64,000 bases of DNA, from NCBI RefSeq assembly GCF_037102585.1, contig NW_027043820.1, positions 592,501-656,500 on the forward strand, written 5' to 3'. This document shows positions 47,495 to 57,541 of the stretch, one piece after another (position 1 is the first letter of the stretch; every line of letters begins with the position of its first letter). Source of the stretch: Saccharomycopsis crataegensis (Eukaryota; Ascomycota; Saccharomycetes; Ascoideales; Saccharomycopsidaceae). Under the pieces are notes generated by a model. It had not been told where the DNA came from and made no database searches. It was given only the letters and a program-made list of their open reading frames with translations. Made by a program: the position numbers and the translations under genes.

Positions 47495-50400
47495 TCACAA
47501 CTTGAGCTTCTCTAAGCTGGAAATAGTATTCTCCAAAATATCAATATCAGCCTTGATGTTTTCAAATCTTTCTAATGTAGCAGCTTGAACATCTTGAGAG
47601 GCCTTGGCAGCAAAATCTTTAGCGTTGATCAACTTTTCTGTGTTTTCTTTGCTCTTCTTAGCCTTTTCCAACTTCTTAGAGATCTTGGTGATTTGCTCAT
47701 CAATATCAATTTGACCCTTAACCAAGACATGGACATTAATGTTGGAGTTCACAGCACCGGCACCACATCCACTTGGAATTGCGTCACCACTTTTAAGAAC
47801 TTCAACCTTGTTAACACCCTTGATCAATGAAACAATCAAATCTTGTTGAGATTGAGCAATTTCATAATCTTCGGTTGTCAAAGCTTCAATGTAAACTTGA
47901 CCGTTCTTAATAATGTCGTATTGGGCCAACAAGGAACGGATAGATTTGGTGATGTCCAAAATCAATTCGTATTGGGAATCGGCAGTTGGGAACTTGAAGT
48001 ATTCTTGGAACTCTGGGTAAGCAGCAATAACAATGGATTCAGTAGTGTCGTTAGGACGCTTTGGTAATCTTTGCCATAATTCCTCAGTGACGTATGGCAT
48101 GAATGGGTGAATCATCTTAAGAGCAGCTTCGATACAAGTATAAAGGGTGTTCTTGGCAGATTTTTGTTGTTCTGGAGTACCTTCGAGAATCAAATACTTA
48201 GAGTTTTCAATGTACACATCACACAATTCATTCAACCAGTAGTTGTAAACGGTGTTAGTGGCAACCATGAATTCACGGCCTTCAAAAGAGTTGTTGATCG
48301 TTTCAGCAGCGGTGTTCATCTTGTTGAGGATCCATTTTTCAACCAAGGATTCTTGACCAGTTGGCTTTTCAGAAGCGTTTGGAACAAAATCATCGCCTAA
48401 TCTCATCAAAGCAAATTTGGTGGCTTGATACATCTTGTTACAGAACTTTCTGTAACCTTCAACTCTAAGAATGTTCAAGTTGATGTCTCTACCACCAGTG
48501 GTGTAAGCACATAAAGCAAATCTCAAAGCATCGGCACCACATTGAGCAATACCCATTGGATAAGATTCCTTTTGACCAGCTTTTGCCTTTTCAATTTCTC
48601 TTGGATCCAAGTTACCCTTGGCTAATTTAGAGTGCAAACCTTCCAAGGAAATACCGGTAATGACATCCAATGGATCAACAACATTACCGAGGGACTTAGA
48701 CATTTTTCTACCTTGAGCATCACGGACCAATGGATGGCAGTAAACTTCAGAGAATGGGGACTTACCAGTCAATTCAGTACCCAACAAAACCATTCTGATG
48801 ACCCAGTTGAAAATAATATCCCAACCAGTTTCCAATAACGTAGTTGGGTAGAATTTTTCAAAGTCAGAAGTCTTGTTTGGCCAGCCCAAAGTAGCAAATG
48901 GCCACAAACCAGAGGAAAACCAGGTATCCAAGACATCTTCATCTTGTTCAAGGGTGAAATTTTTACCAGCAAATTTCTTGGAAGCGATTTCCTTAGCTTC
49001 TTCAACGTCTCTGGCAACAATCCAATATTCACCATCGCCACTTTCATGGAATTCACCTTCAATGTTAACAAACCAGGCTGGGACTCTGTGACCCCACCAC
49101 AATTGTCTGGAAACGCACCAATCTCTAAGAGATTTAGTCCAGTTAAGATATTCAGCTTCAGAGGATTTAGGACTAATTTTAAGCTGACCATCTTCGAGAA
49201 CCTTCAAACCGAGTTTACCCAACTCACTTTGACGGACCCACCATTGTGGCTTAAGGTATGGTTCAATCATGTCACCAGTTCTAGTACATTTTGGAATAAC
49301 CATCTTGTTGTCCTTTTGTTCAACAAAGAGACCCTTTTCTTTCAAGGATTCAATAACCTTCTTTCTAGCGTCAAATCTCTTCATACCGGCCCATTCACCA
49401 CAGTTGTCATTCAATTTACCATCTTCAGTGTAAATGTTAATGAATTCCAAGTTATTTCTCTTACCGGTGTTGTAATCGTTTTCGTCATGGGCTGGGGTAA
49501 TCTTGACAGCACCGGTACCGAATTCCATTTCGACGGTTTCAGCATCGGTGATAATTGGCAATCTTCTGTCCAAGAATGGATGCAAAACATACTTACCGTG
49601 CAAGTGCTTGTATCTTTCATCATTTGGATGAACAGCCACAGCAGTATCACCGAAAATGGTTTCAGGTCTGGTGGTAGCAACAACAATAGCGTCATCAGTA
49701 CCTTCAATTGGGTAGGAAAAGGAGGTAATAACACCAACTTCAACTTTTTCATCGTAACCTGGAACCTTGATAAGAGTTCTACCTTCGTATTCCACACTTT
49801 CAATTTCAGAGTTGGAAGTGGCGGATCTTAATTGAACACACCAGTTAACCAATTTATTTTCACGGTAAATGTAACCACTCTTGTGCAATCTGACAAAAGC
49901 TTCAATCACAGCCTTGGACAATTCAGGAGATAAAGTGAATGCTTCTCTGGACCAATCATAAGAGGCACCAAGAGAACTGAATTGGGACTTGATCTTTTGA
50001 TGGTAGACTTCTTTCCATTCCCAGACTTTTTCAAGGAACTTTTCTCTTCCCAAATCTTGTCTGGTGACCTTTTCAGTAGCCCACAAGTTTTTTTCAACAA
50101 CAGACTGGGTAGAAATACCGGCGTGATCGAAACCTGGGACATACAAAACAGTCTTACCCTTCATTCTGTTGTATCTGACCAAAGAATCTTGAATGGCAAC
50201 AGTCAAGGCATGTCCAATATGCAAGGCACCAGTGACATTTGGTGGCGGGGATGGGATGACAAAACTACCCTTTGGTGAAGTATTTCCATCAGCATCCAAT
50301 TTTGGCTCGAAGAAACCTTTCTTAACCCACCATTGATACCAAGAACTTTCGGTGTTCTTTGGGTTGTAGGACTTGAAGGCTGGGTCGTCAAAACTGACCA

Positions 50401-50656
50401 AAACCTTCTTTTCCCCTGGAACGGTTGGATCAACCCATTCAGGAATAACTTCCTTTTCAGCCTTGACCTTTGGCTTCTTTGGTTCTTTGGCCTTACTGTT
50501 TTGTTCTTGTTGTTGTTTCTTTGCTTGTTTGGCTTGGAATTTAGCCAACTTTTCAGCCTTCTTTCTTTCCTTTTCCAATTCTTTGGCAGTTTTTGGTTTC
50601 TTCACCTCACCCTCAGCCGCGGCTGGAGGGGTAATAGTAGCAGGTTTTTCAGACAT
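47495..50656 (-). CDS. VAS1: Valyl-tRNA synthetase (main open frame)
   Basis: Class I synthetase for tRNA-Val. From the ATG at 50656, 1053 residues. There is a Lys-rich eukaryotic N-terminal extension, HIGH motif PPPNVTGALHIGHALTVAIQ, editing-domain ATTRPETIFGDTAVAVHP, KMSKS as DAQGRKMSKSLGNVVDPLDV, and a C-terminal coiled coil (ISKKLEKAKKSKENTEKLIN). In baker's yeast one VAS1 gene makes both the cytosolic and the mitochondrial enzyme from two AUGs. Here the first codon of this frame has no mitochondrial leader, but an upstream exon appears able to supply one by splicing (see 50687-50948). I saw no CTG codon. Confidence 0.95.
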   Translation of the reverse strand: MSEKPATITPPAAAEGEVKKPKTAKELEKERKKAEKLAKFQAKQAKKQQQEQNSKAKEPKKPKVKAEKEVIPEWVDPTVPGEKKVLVSFDDPAFKSYNPKNTESSWYQWWVKKGFFEPKLDADGNTSPKGSFVIPSPPPNVTGALHIGHALTVAIQDSLVRYNRMKGKTVLYVPGFDHAGISTQSVVEKNLWATEKVTRQDLGREKFLEKVWEWKEVYHQKIKSQFSSLGASYDWSREAFTLSPELSKAVIEAFVRLHKSGYIYRENKLVNWCVQLRSATSNSEIESVEYEGRTLIKVPGYDEKVEVGVITSFSYPIEGTDDAIVVATTRPETIFGDTAVAVHPNDERYKHLHGKYVLHPFLDRRLPIITDAETVEMEFGTGAVKITPAHDENDYNTGKRNNLEFINIYTEDGKLNDNCGEWAGMKRFDARKKVIESLKEKGLFVEQKDNKMVIPKCTRTGDMIEPYLKPQWWVRQSELGKLGLKVLEDGQLKISPKSSEAEYLNWTKSLRDWCVSRQLWWGHRVPAWFVNIEGEFHESGDGEYWIVARDVEEAKEIASKKFAGKNFTLEQDEDVLDTWFSSGLWPFATLGWPNKTSDFEKFYPTTLLETGWDIIFNWVIRMVLLGTELTGKSPFSEVYCHPLVRDAQGRKMSKSLGNVVDPLDVITGISLEGLHSKLAKGNLDPREIEKAKAGQKESYPMGIAQCGADALRFALCAYTTGGRDINLNILRVEGYRKFCNKMYQATKFALMRLGDDFVPNASEKPTGQESLVEKWILNKMNTAAETINNSFEGREFMVATNTVYNYWLNELCDVYIENSKYLILEGTPEQQKSAKNTLYTCIEAALKMIHPFMPYVTEELWQRLPKRPNDTTESIVIAAYPEFQEYFKFPTADSQYELILDITKSIRSLLAQYDIIKNGQVYIEALTTEDYEIAQSQQDLIVSLIKGVNKVEVLKSGDAIPSGCGAGAVNSNINVHVLVKGQIDIDEQITKISKKLEKAKKSKENTEKLINAKDFAAKASQDVQAATLERFENIKADIDILENTISSLEKLKL

Positions 50657-50686
50657 AATTGTTGAACAACTAGAAAATGGATTTAC

Positions 50687-50948
50687 CTTTCAGGAACTGT
50701 TAGTATAAAGAATCTTATAAATTGAATAAATCGCGGTGATCGTTCAAAAAAGAAAGATAGGAAACAAAAAGAAAAGAAATTCCAAAAAAAATAAGATAAT
50801 GGCATTAAAAGCTAAACAGGAAAATATGAAATTGAGAAAAATAAACTAAAATTGAGCATACTCTTGAGATATTATAAGAAGATCTGAAACCAAGTGAATA
50901 ACTACTGTGATATGACGTTCTTGTAATGAGATTGATTCTATTCAACAT
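50687..50948 (-). other. VAS1: Candidate upstream VAS1 exon and intron (mitochondrial presequence)
   Basis: On the minus strand an ATG at 50948 opens 29 codons (50948-50862) that include MLNRINLITRTSYHSS and four Arg with no acidic residue, ending ...ISR directly before GTATGC (50861). A TACTAAC branch site lies at 50705-50699 and an AG ends at 50687, 12 bases later, the same spacing as in the SNF2 intron. Removing 50861-50687 (175 nt) keeps the frame: GTA AAT CCA ... through ten codons into the VAS1 ATG at 50656. An in-frame TGA just before the AG means the unspliced RNA cannot extend the protein. The 5' site is not the most common GTATGT form. Not proven without RNA data. Confidence 0.62.
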
Positions 50949-51233
50949 CAACCAAATAAACCAGATCTCACAAAATCTCGCAATTTCTCTTTTTGGAAGG
51001 GGTGAGATGGGTGGAAAACTAAAGCTAATTACCTTTGTTCTATTTATTCTCCTGGGAAAAGTTCTGGTTGGCTTTTGGTTCTTTGTGAGAGGGAAGCTTT
51101 CGCACCACCACTTAATATCTGGAAATTATGACTGAAATTTTTTCAGCTCTCAAATGCGTGTGTCATACTATGAATGCATAATAGTGCATAAATGCCTGGG
51201 TAACTTTTTTTTTTTTTTTCCTTTTTTCACTTT

Positions 51234-51442
51234 ACGCGTTTTTATATATTATATTATTTTATCCCTTTTCCTTTATTTACATTCATCATTTACCTAAATA
51301 ACTCGGACCACAATAGTTGCTACTTTATTATTTTGCTATTTTCATATCCTGCTGATTATTTTGCTATTACAAGTCTATTAAATCTACAACAAACACCACT
51401 ATTTTGCTATATACTAAAAGCTTTTTCCCTTTTTGTACGCGT
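51234..51442. promoter_or_regulatory. Two MCB (ACGCGT) elements upstream of MCD1
   Basis: ACGCGT at 51234-51239 and 51437-51442, 39-247 bp before the MCD1 ATG. MBF (Mbp1/Swi6) activates G1/S genes, including cohesin genes in baker's yeast, through this hexamer. Confidence 0.65.
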
Positions 51443-51480
51443 CTGGCCTTTATCAAAAAAAAAAATAATATATTCTCCTA

Positions 51481-53775
51481 ATGTTCTACAACCAAACTCT
51501 CTTATCTAATGAGGGTCCATTGGCAACCGTATGGCTTGCTGCAAATTTGGATAAAAAATTGTCAAAGAATCAATTGATCCATACAAATATTGTCAAAAGT
51601 GCTAAGGCTATTATAAATAGCGAAAATCCCTCCACCTTTAATGTGGAAATATCAGATAACGGTTCGTCACAATCACAGAATTCAAAAAGCCTTGGCCATC
51701 TTGTGGCATCTCAGCCAATTGCTCTTCGATTGTCTGGTCAATTACTTTATGGGGTGGTGAAAATTTATTCTAGAAAAGAGAAATATCTATTAGATGATGT
51801 CAGTAACGTGCTAGCCAAATTGAAATCGATTTTCAAATCCAATAATGTGCGATCAATTATCTTGCCAGCCAGTAAAACTATGGCAAATGTCAATAGATTG
51901 GTCTTAGCAGATACTATCACTGAGTCCAATATCGGCCCCCAATTGCTTCAACAAAACCCACTTTCTCTTGATTTGGATGATGAAATTCAGGCCGCAACCA
52001 GATCCGACCGTAGTATTGCCGAATCTTCTCAAATAATGGCCAGAGAGGTTGCCGATAACACAGATTATCATATGGGTCTTGCATTTGATGACTCGATTGA
52101 ACAAGGTAGAAATGCCAGTAGAATGTTCAGTGATACGACCATGGGATTTGGTGATATCACGGGGATTAATAAATCAAGAAGAACCGGAAATGTGACAGAC
52201 GATGACAATGATGATTTTATGACCTCAAAGAGAGGTGGTGATTTGGCTGGTGATGATCTTGCCACTGCCGATCCAGATGAAGATCTAGTTTTAGACTTTG
52301 GTAATGATGCTGATATCAATGATGATGTCAATGATGGTTATTTTGATAACGATATGCCTCCTGACGCACCAGGGCAATTCTCTGATGTTGAAGAATTGTA
52401 CATTGATGAGAATCAGCAAGATAATAAGGATAACGGAGCTGTGCAGAACAATTCCACTCTACCCTTAGATTTTGCCGAGCAAACTGTTGAGCAAGGTAGA
52501 GATGCTGCTGTTACTACTTTGAATGAACTTACATTTGGTGCTGATACCTTACTAAAACAGGCTGATATTGCAGGCGACAATCCAGTTAATGTAGAAAATA
52601 TCTTTGACTCTGAACCACTTGAAACTGTTGAACAACAAAAATTTGAGGAAGTGAACACAGAGGAAGGGGACACAGAACAACAAACCAAGAAAAAACAAAG
52701 AGCTAAAACATCAAGATCAAAAACTAGAAGGGAAGTCCGTAAAAGGCTAGTCATAGATAATGAGGCATCCTTCAGTGATGAAACATTTAGACGTCTAGAG
52801 CCTACCCCATTGAATGCTGAATACCAGGAAGCAAAGAAAAAATTGGAGAAGATGACTGGAAAGTTGTTAGCTCAAAAAAGATTATTTTATTTGAAGAAAG
52901 ATTCCAATCCTGGAAATTTGTTCATTAATTTTCACAAATTCAAGAATTTATGGGACTACAAGAATTCAAAAATTGTTGATGATGGTGAACGTAATAAGAG
53001 ACGGAAAGTTAGTGAACAGGAAATTGCGGAAGACGAAGAATACTTTGATGTTGGAGGTTTCGATATACCTCCTTCACCAATTTTGGAATTTGATAACGTT
53101 ACTACTGATAAGGCTATTATGGATGAAGTGATTGAAAAAAAAGAGCATGCCGATGGAGAACCTGCTTCTCCAATAAGGGAAGCACCGGATGTTGATATGG
53201 GGTTTGATTTTGATTTAGATTACGGAGATCATTTCAATCCAGACGATAGCCATAGTGATAAAGAAAATCACGATTATGATGAAATCAGTCACGATAGAGA
53301 ACCCAGTTCGGAATCATTTATACAAAAGATGTCTAGTAATGAGTTCGCGTCTTCTATGGCTGAATCAAGTAGATATCATCAAAGTATTGATGAGGATAAT
53401 CAGTCCCAAGGAAGCAGAGGGAAAAAGAGAGATTTTGAAGCTTTCTCTCAGATCGAGAGCCATTATGACGATGAGAATGAAGGTAACGGAAACTCCATTT
53501 CTAGATCTACCCTTCAAATTGCCTCCATATTGAGAGACGATTTCCTTGAGGATAAGAATGCGACTATTACTTTGGATCAAGTAATTGAGAAGGACTCAGC
53601 TGGTGGTAGATTTGGTGGGAAGTCATTGAGTAATAATCCTAGAAAGGAAAGAGTTAGATGCTTCTTTGAATTGTTGGTTTTGGCCACCGGTGATGCTATC
53701 AGTTTGAAGCAAAAAACCACTCCTTTCGGTGAAATCAGCATAAACTATAAGGATGCTTTGTTTGAAAGATTCTAA
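51481..53775 (+). CDS. MCD1: Cohesin kleisin subunit Scc1/Mcd1
   Basis: Alpha-kleisin that bridges Smc1 and Smc3 to hold sister chromatids until anaphase. 764 residues, longer than the baker's yeast protein. The N-terminal Rad21/Rec8 domain begins MFYNQTLLSNEGPLATVWLA and contains ALRLSGQLLYGVVKIYSRK. The C-terminal winged helix ends RCFFELLVLATGDAISLKQ, then FGEISINYKDALFERF. Between them are two separase-like sites, SIEQGR (Arg 210) and TVEQGR (Arg 340), matching the S-x-E-x-G-R form of the known cleavage sites. The middle is very acidic. Somatic Scc1 is preferred to meiotic Rec8 because of the start sequence and the MCB promoter. Divergent from VAS1. Confidence 0.93.
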   Translation: MFYNQTLLSNEGPLATVWLAANLDKKLSKNQLIHTNIVKSAKAIINSENPSTFNVEISDNGSSQSQNSKSLGHLVASQPIALRLSGQLLYGVVKIYSRKEKYLLDDVSNVLAKLKSIFKSNNVRSIILPASKTMANVNRLVLADTITESNIGPQLLQQNPLSLDLDDEIQAATRSDRSIAESSQIMAREVADNTDYHMGLAFDDSIEQGRNASRMFSDTTMGFGDITGINKSRRTGNVTDDDNDDFMTSKRGGDLAGDDLATADPDEDLVLDFGNDADINDDVNDGYFDNDMPPDAPGQFSDVEELYIDENQQDNKDNGAVQNNSTLPLDFAEQTVEQGRDAAVTTLNELTFGADTLLKQADIAGDNPVNVENIFDSEPLETVEQQKFEEVNTEEGDTEQQTKKKQRAKTSRSKTRREVRKRLVIDNEASFSDETFRRLEPTPLNAEYQEAKKKLEKMTGKLLAQKRLFYLKKDSNPGNLFINFHKFKNLWDYKNSKIVDDGERNKRRKVSEQEIAEDEEYFDVGGFDIPPSPILEFDNVTTDKAIMDEVIEKKEHADGEPASPIREAPDVDMGFDFDLDYGDHFNPDDSHSDKENHDYDEISHDREPSSESFIQKMSSNEFASSMAESSRYHQSIDEDNQSQGSRGKKRDFEAFSQIESHYDDENEGNGNSISRSTLQIASILRDDFLEDKNATITLDQVIEKDSAGGRFGGKSLSNNPRKERVRCFFELLVLATGDAISLKQKTTPFGEISINYKDALFERF

Positions 53776-54199
53776 CTGTCTACACAATCCTTGTGTTTTT
53801 CTATGATTTTTTAATGTAATATATTTTGTAACTTCGATCTTTGTTAATAAAGAGGCATTAATGTAGCATTTATGATCCCCAAGTAAGGTATTTTCAAATG
53901 GAAATAAGCTTTTTCATCTTAGGAAATCTCAATGTTAGTAGTTTACAAACAATAACCAGTGTAAGAAAGAACGAGCATAATGAAACATACAAGATAAGCA
54001 TCAAAAGAAAATGAAAAGGAAGGAGAATTAGTAAAACGTCTTTCGTTATTGTACATGCGAGGCACGACGCCCGTATTTCACGTGACCGAGAATTTCTTTA
54101 AATTAAGCAAACTGATCTGATGTACGTTTTATCATACAAACGTTGCCTGGAAACTTAAAAGTAAGCTCTAAAAAGCAGTCATTACCGTAACATAGCACA
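53776..54199. other. MCD1-SEC8 spacer
   Basis: 424 bp with an AT-rich 3' end of MCD1 and a TTTCACGTGACC box (CACGTG at 54079-54084) about 120 bp before SEC8. No gene. Confidence 0.55.
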
Positions 54200-57100
54200 A
54201 TGTTGGGTATTCCTAGAGAAGGAGGCAGGAACAGGACCAGGACGCTCTCTGTGGTCCAGTTTTCGGACTTGGAAAAGTCGAAGATGGAATCATCGATTGA
54301 ACAATTGGATGCCTTGATCAAACAAGTTAAAAGAAGCTGGAAAATCCTGACCCAAGAGAATTCCAATCCTTTGGAGATTGCCTTGCCCTTGCTTGATAAC
54401 ACCTCTGTTGGTATGGCATATAAGCTCCCAGACTTTTTAAAACTCACAGGGAAAATATCTCAATCTTTACAAGTGGCTGTCAATGAACATTACCAAGCCT
54501 TCAATAATAGTGTGGGATCTTACGACACCATTTGTCGTTCGATTGACGAATCACAGCAGACCGTGAAAACTGTGAAGTCGACATTAAAGCAGATCAGTTC
54601 TGATATATCTTCGAAAAATCAATTTTTGAGTGAACTTAACGAGAGATCAAAACAGTACGGTGATATGATGGAGATCTTGGATGTGATTGAAGATTTCAAG
54701 AAATTGCCTAATCAAGTAGACAATTTATTTGCTGATAAAAAGTTTGGTTTGATCCAAGAGATTTTATCCAATGCCGAATCGGATGCTGAAAAGTATAAGC
54801 TTTGGAGGATTCCTGCATTAAACAATATCAAAAACTATCTTTCTACCGCCAAGAAAAATTTATTCGATATCATTCTTGAAGAATTGAATTCCACAATCTA
54901 TTTGAAGTCTAGATCCTCTTCTTTGCTTTCATTGGTTCTCAACAACGATAATTCATCATCTAATATTTCAAACTTAGAAGAATTCTCTAACTTAGAATTG
55001 TATATCAACAATATCGTCAATATTGATGTTCTTGAGAAATCTTCATTAATCCAGACGAAGTTGAACAATTTCTTGAAAGAGATTGACAGAAAAAATGGCG
55101 TTAAAGTCATTCACCGTCAATCGGATTTTGAGAATGATCCTTACAGTTATCTTCACTTTTTGTTGGCCACGCTAACCAAATTGAATCAATTACCAAAAGC
55201 ATTGGAAATGATTGCTCAGAGGCACCCGAGTGAGCTACACAAGGTTGTCAATGATACTGCAGATGAAATCAAACTCAAACATCCAAACCTCGTAACTTCG
55301 TCTCTGAAAAATGGAAAACACAGAGGCAAAGGTAATAATACACCTAAAAGCAAACCTGGAAAAAAGGAGAATGATATTGATATGAAGAAAAGTGATGAAA
55401 ACCTATCTCTAACAGACTTTGGTTTAGCCATTGGTGACTTGAATAATATTGTTTTACAGGATTTTTTTTGGCAAATATTTACGAAATTTCTACTTGTGTT
55501 ACAATCTCATAGAGTGGTTTTTGAACTTGCCAAAAAACTTTCAGGCTTGCCAGAGGAACAATTCATTTCCAACTTGAATTCTTATAATTTTGTGGAAATT
55601 TGGAAAAATATGTCAAGTGAAACCAGATCATTGATGTATTCCTATCTTAGTAGTGATGCAGTGGTCTTCAATGACTCTAAAAATAATATCTTATCTACTA
55701 GCTCTAAGAGTTTCAGTACCCCAGCCACACAAATCTCTGAAAACTGGAATCTTATTAATTTATTTGATTCAACTAAAAAAAAACAAAATAGCTTGAGATC
55801 AGCAACCGTGTTCCAGTTTGATGAAGAAGAGTACCAAGAGAATGAACGGGGTGAAAGTAGGTCTCTAAATGATATTCACTCTGAAGAATTGAAAACCTTT
55901 TTGAAAGAAGTATTTCCAGGGTTCAAAATCAATGAAACCTTGTCGAGAACTTTAATCAACGATACATCTTCGCCATACTTGGAAAATGAAGAACTCATTC
56001 AACGGGAAACTTTGGTGCCAGGCAATGTTTTCAATATGAGAGTTATTTTAGACTCCTTTTTAATTTTTATCCAGGGTTCCAAATCTGTTTTCCCAAAGAA
56101 AGCTGGGAATTCAAGCCCTGATTCTAGCGAACCATTTAATTTCTTCATCGATTTTATGAAAAAAACCTTTTTACCACAGTTGGATGATACATTAGAGTAC
56201 ATGTATAATAATACGGTCAATGTTAACCCTTTCGATATCATATCCATCTCAAATTATAAATCGTCAGGTGGCTCGTTGGTCAATGTCAATGCTGGCTCTG
56301 ACACCATCAGTGATATTCAAGTTTTCAAATCTAGTATTGATTTCTACAACTTGTTCACTAAAGTTTGTGAGACCTTGAATACTTCAATTAAATTTAGAGA
56401 GGAATATTCATCATTGACAGTCCAGCTATTAGTGAAATTCTATAATAAATATGATGAATTATATACCACGTTATTGCCAAATATTGATCAGCCAGTCACA
56501 AACTCTCAAAACAATTTCAAACAATTAAATAGATGGTTGAAATCTCCTGAATTAGCCCATATATCTTTGCAAATCATCAACACGAAAACTAAATCCGAAA
56601 AACGTTTGCTTTCAACGGAAACTGGAATGCTTTTGGCCAATGGCTCCACTTTGTTGAAAAGCATTGATAAGACACAAATTCTTCATCCAAAGAATTTTAA
56701 CTCGTTGACTCATCTTTTGGGTACTGTTGATTGGATCTTAAAGTGGTTGCCAGAAATGAGAAGAGTAGTTGCCGGTGAAAATAACTATGATGGCGTTAAT
56801 ATAGATCAGTTACGATCCCATTGGGAATTGGGGGAATCTAATCCAACTAGTTTGTCTAATATGAAAAAAGTTCAACTCACCTTTGAAAAAGATACACCTT
56901 TGTTGAACCAATTTGATGGGGTTCTAAAAGATTTTGAACAATTACTTTCAAATACCTTACTTGCTATTAGATATGATATCAGATTAAGGTTGATTTATTA
57001 TATTACTGCGACGATTGAAAATAACTCCTGGAATCCAAATTCTGATATCAATGCCATCTGTCAAGAAATCAAAGAATTATGCAACTTGGTTCAACTTTAT

Positions 57101-57541
57101 AAATCCAAATTATTTATCCATTTGCAGCCAGAATTGGGGGAGAAGATTCTTTATGGTATTCCAAACTTAATTGATAAATTGTTCATTACTGGTGCCGAAT
57201 TGATTCCAGTATTAAACCAAAATGGTATCAGAAAGTTGTATTTGAACATTATCACTATTCAGCAATCCCTCAGAGCAATTATGAAATTGCCAGAAGATGT
57301 TGACTTTACCCATTCTTTGGCGTATTTTGATTTGTACAAAAAGGGGGTTGAAAAGATCATTGATCAAAATAGACAAAAAAAATCATTGTTCAACTTGAAG
57401 GAAAATAAGAATATGATCAGATTGATTTTCAGTCAAGAGCTCAAGGATCACGAAAGTCAAAGTGGTCCTCCATTGATTATTAACAAGAAATATCATGACG
57501 CAATCAAAGAACTTGAAAGAGTGCATGCAGCTAGTGGTTAG
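54200..57541 (+). CDS. SEC8: Exocyst subunit Sec8
   Basis: Component of the exocyst, which tethers secretory vesicles to the plasma membrane at growth sites. The 1113-residue length agrees with yeast Sec8 (about 1065). The Sec8 N-terminal domain is visible: WKILTQENSNPLEIALPLLD, the fungal VGMAYKLPDFLKLTGKI, then helical EHYQAFNNSVGSYDTICRSI. A long alpha-helical rod follows with charged and Asn/Ser-rich insertions, for instance a Lys/Gly-rich loop near residues 365-395. The start is ATG at 54200, with a second in-frame ATG at 54284 (MESSIEQL). A CACGTG box lies in the promoter. SNF2 follows on the same strand. Confidence 0.9.
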   Translation: MLGIPREGGRNRTRTLSVVQFSDLEKSKMESSIEQLDALIKQVKRSWKILTQENSNPLEIALPLLDNTSVGMAYKLPDFLKLTGKISQSLQVAVNEHYQAFNNSVGSYDTICRSIDESQQTVKTVKSTLKQISSDISSKNQFLSELNERSKQYGDMMEILDVIEDFKKLPNQVDNLFADKKFGLIQEILSNAESDAEKYKLWRIPALNNIKNYLSTAKKNLFDIILEELNSTIYLKSRSSSLLSLVLNNDNSSSNISNLEEFSNLELYINNIVNIDVLEKSSLIQTKLNNFLKEIDRKNGVKVIHRQSDFENDPYSYLHFLLATLTKLNQLPKALEMIAQRHPSELHKVVNDTADEIKLKHPNLVTSSLKNGKHRGKGNNTPKSKPGKKENDIDMKKSDENLSLTDFGLAIGDLNNIVLQDFFWQIFTKFLLVLQSHRVVFELAKKLSGLPEEQFISNLNSYNFVEIWKNMSSETRSLMYSYLSSDAVVFNDSKNNILSTSSKSFSTPATQISENWNLINLFDSTKKKQNSLRSATVFQFDEEEYQENERGESRSLNDIHSEELKTFLKEVFPGFKINETLSRTLINDTSSPYLENEELIQRETLVPGNVFNMRVILDSFLIFIQGSKSVFPKKAGNSSPDSSEPFNFFIDFMKKTFLPQLDDTLEYMYNNTVNVNPFDIISISNYKSSGGSLVNVNAGSDTISDIQVFKSSIDFYNLFTKVCETLNTSIKFREEYSSLTVQLLVKFYNKYDELYTTLLPNIDQPVTNSQNNFKQLNRWLKSPELAHISLQIINTKTKSEKRLLSTETGMLLANGSTLLKSIDKTQILHPKNFNSLTHLLGTVDWILKWLPEMRRVVAGENNYDGVNIDQLRSHWELGESNPTSLSNMKKVQLTFEKDTPLLNQFDGVLKDFEQLLSNTLLAIRYDIRLRLIYYITATIENNSWNPNSDINAICQEIKELCNLVQLYKSKLFIHLQPELGEKILYGIPNLIDKLFITGAELIPVLNQNGIRKLYLNIITIQQSLRAIMKLPEDVDFTHSLAYFDLYKKGVEKIIDQNRQKKSLFNLKENKNMIRLIFSQELKDHESQSGPPLIINKKYHDAIKELERVHAASG

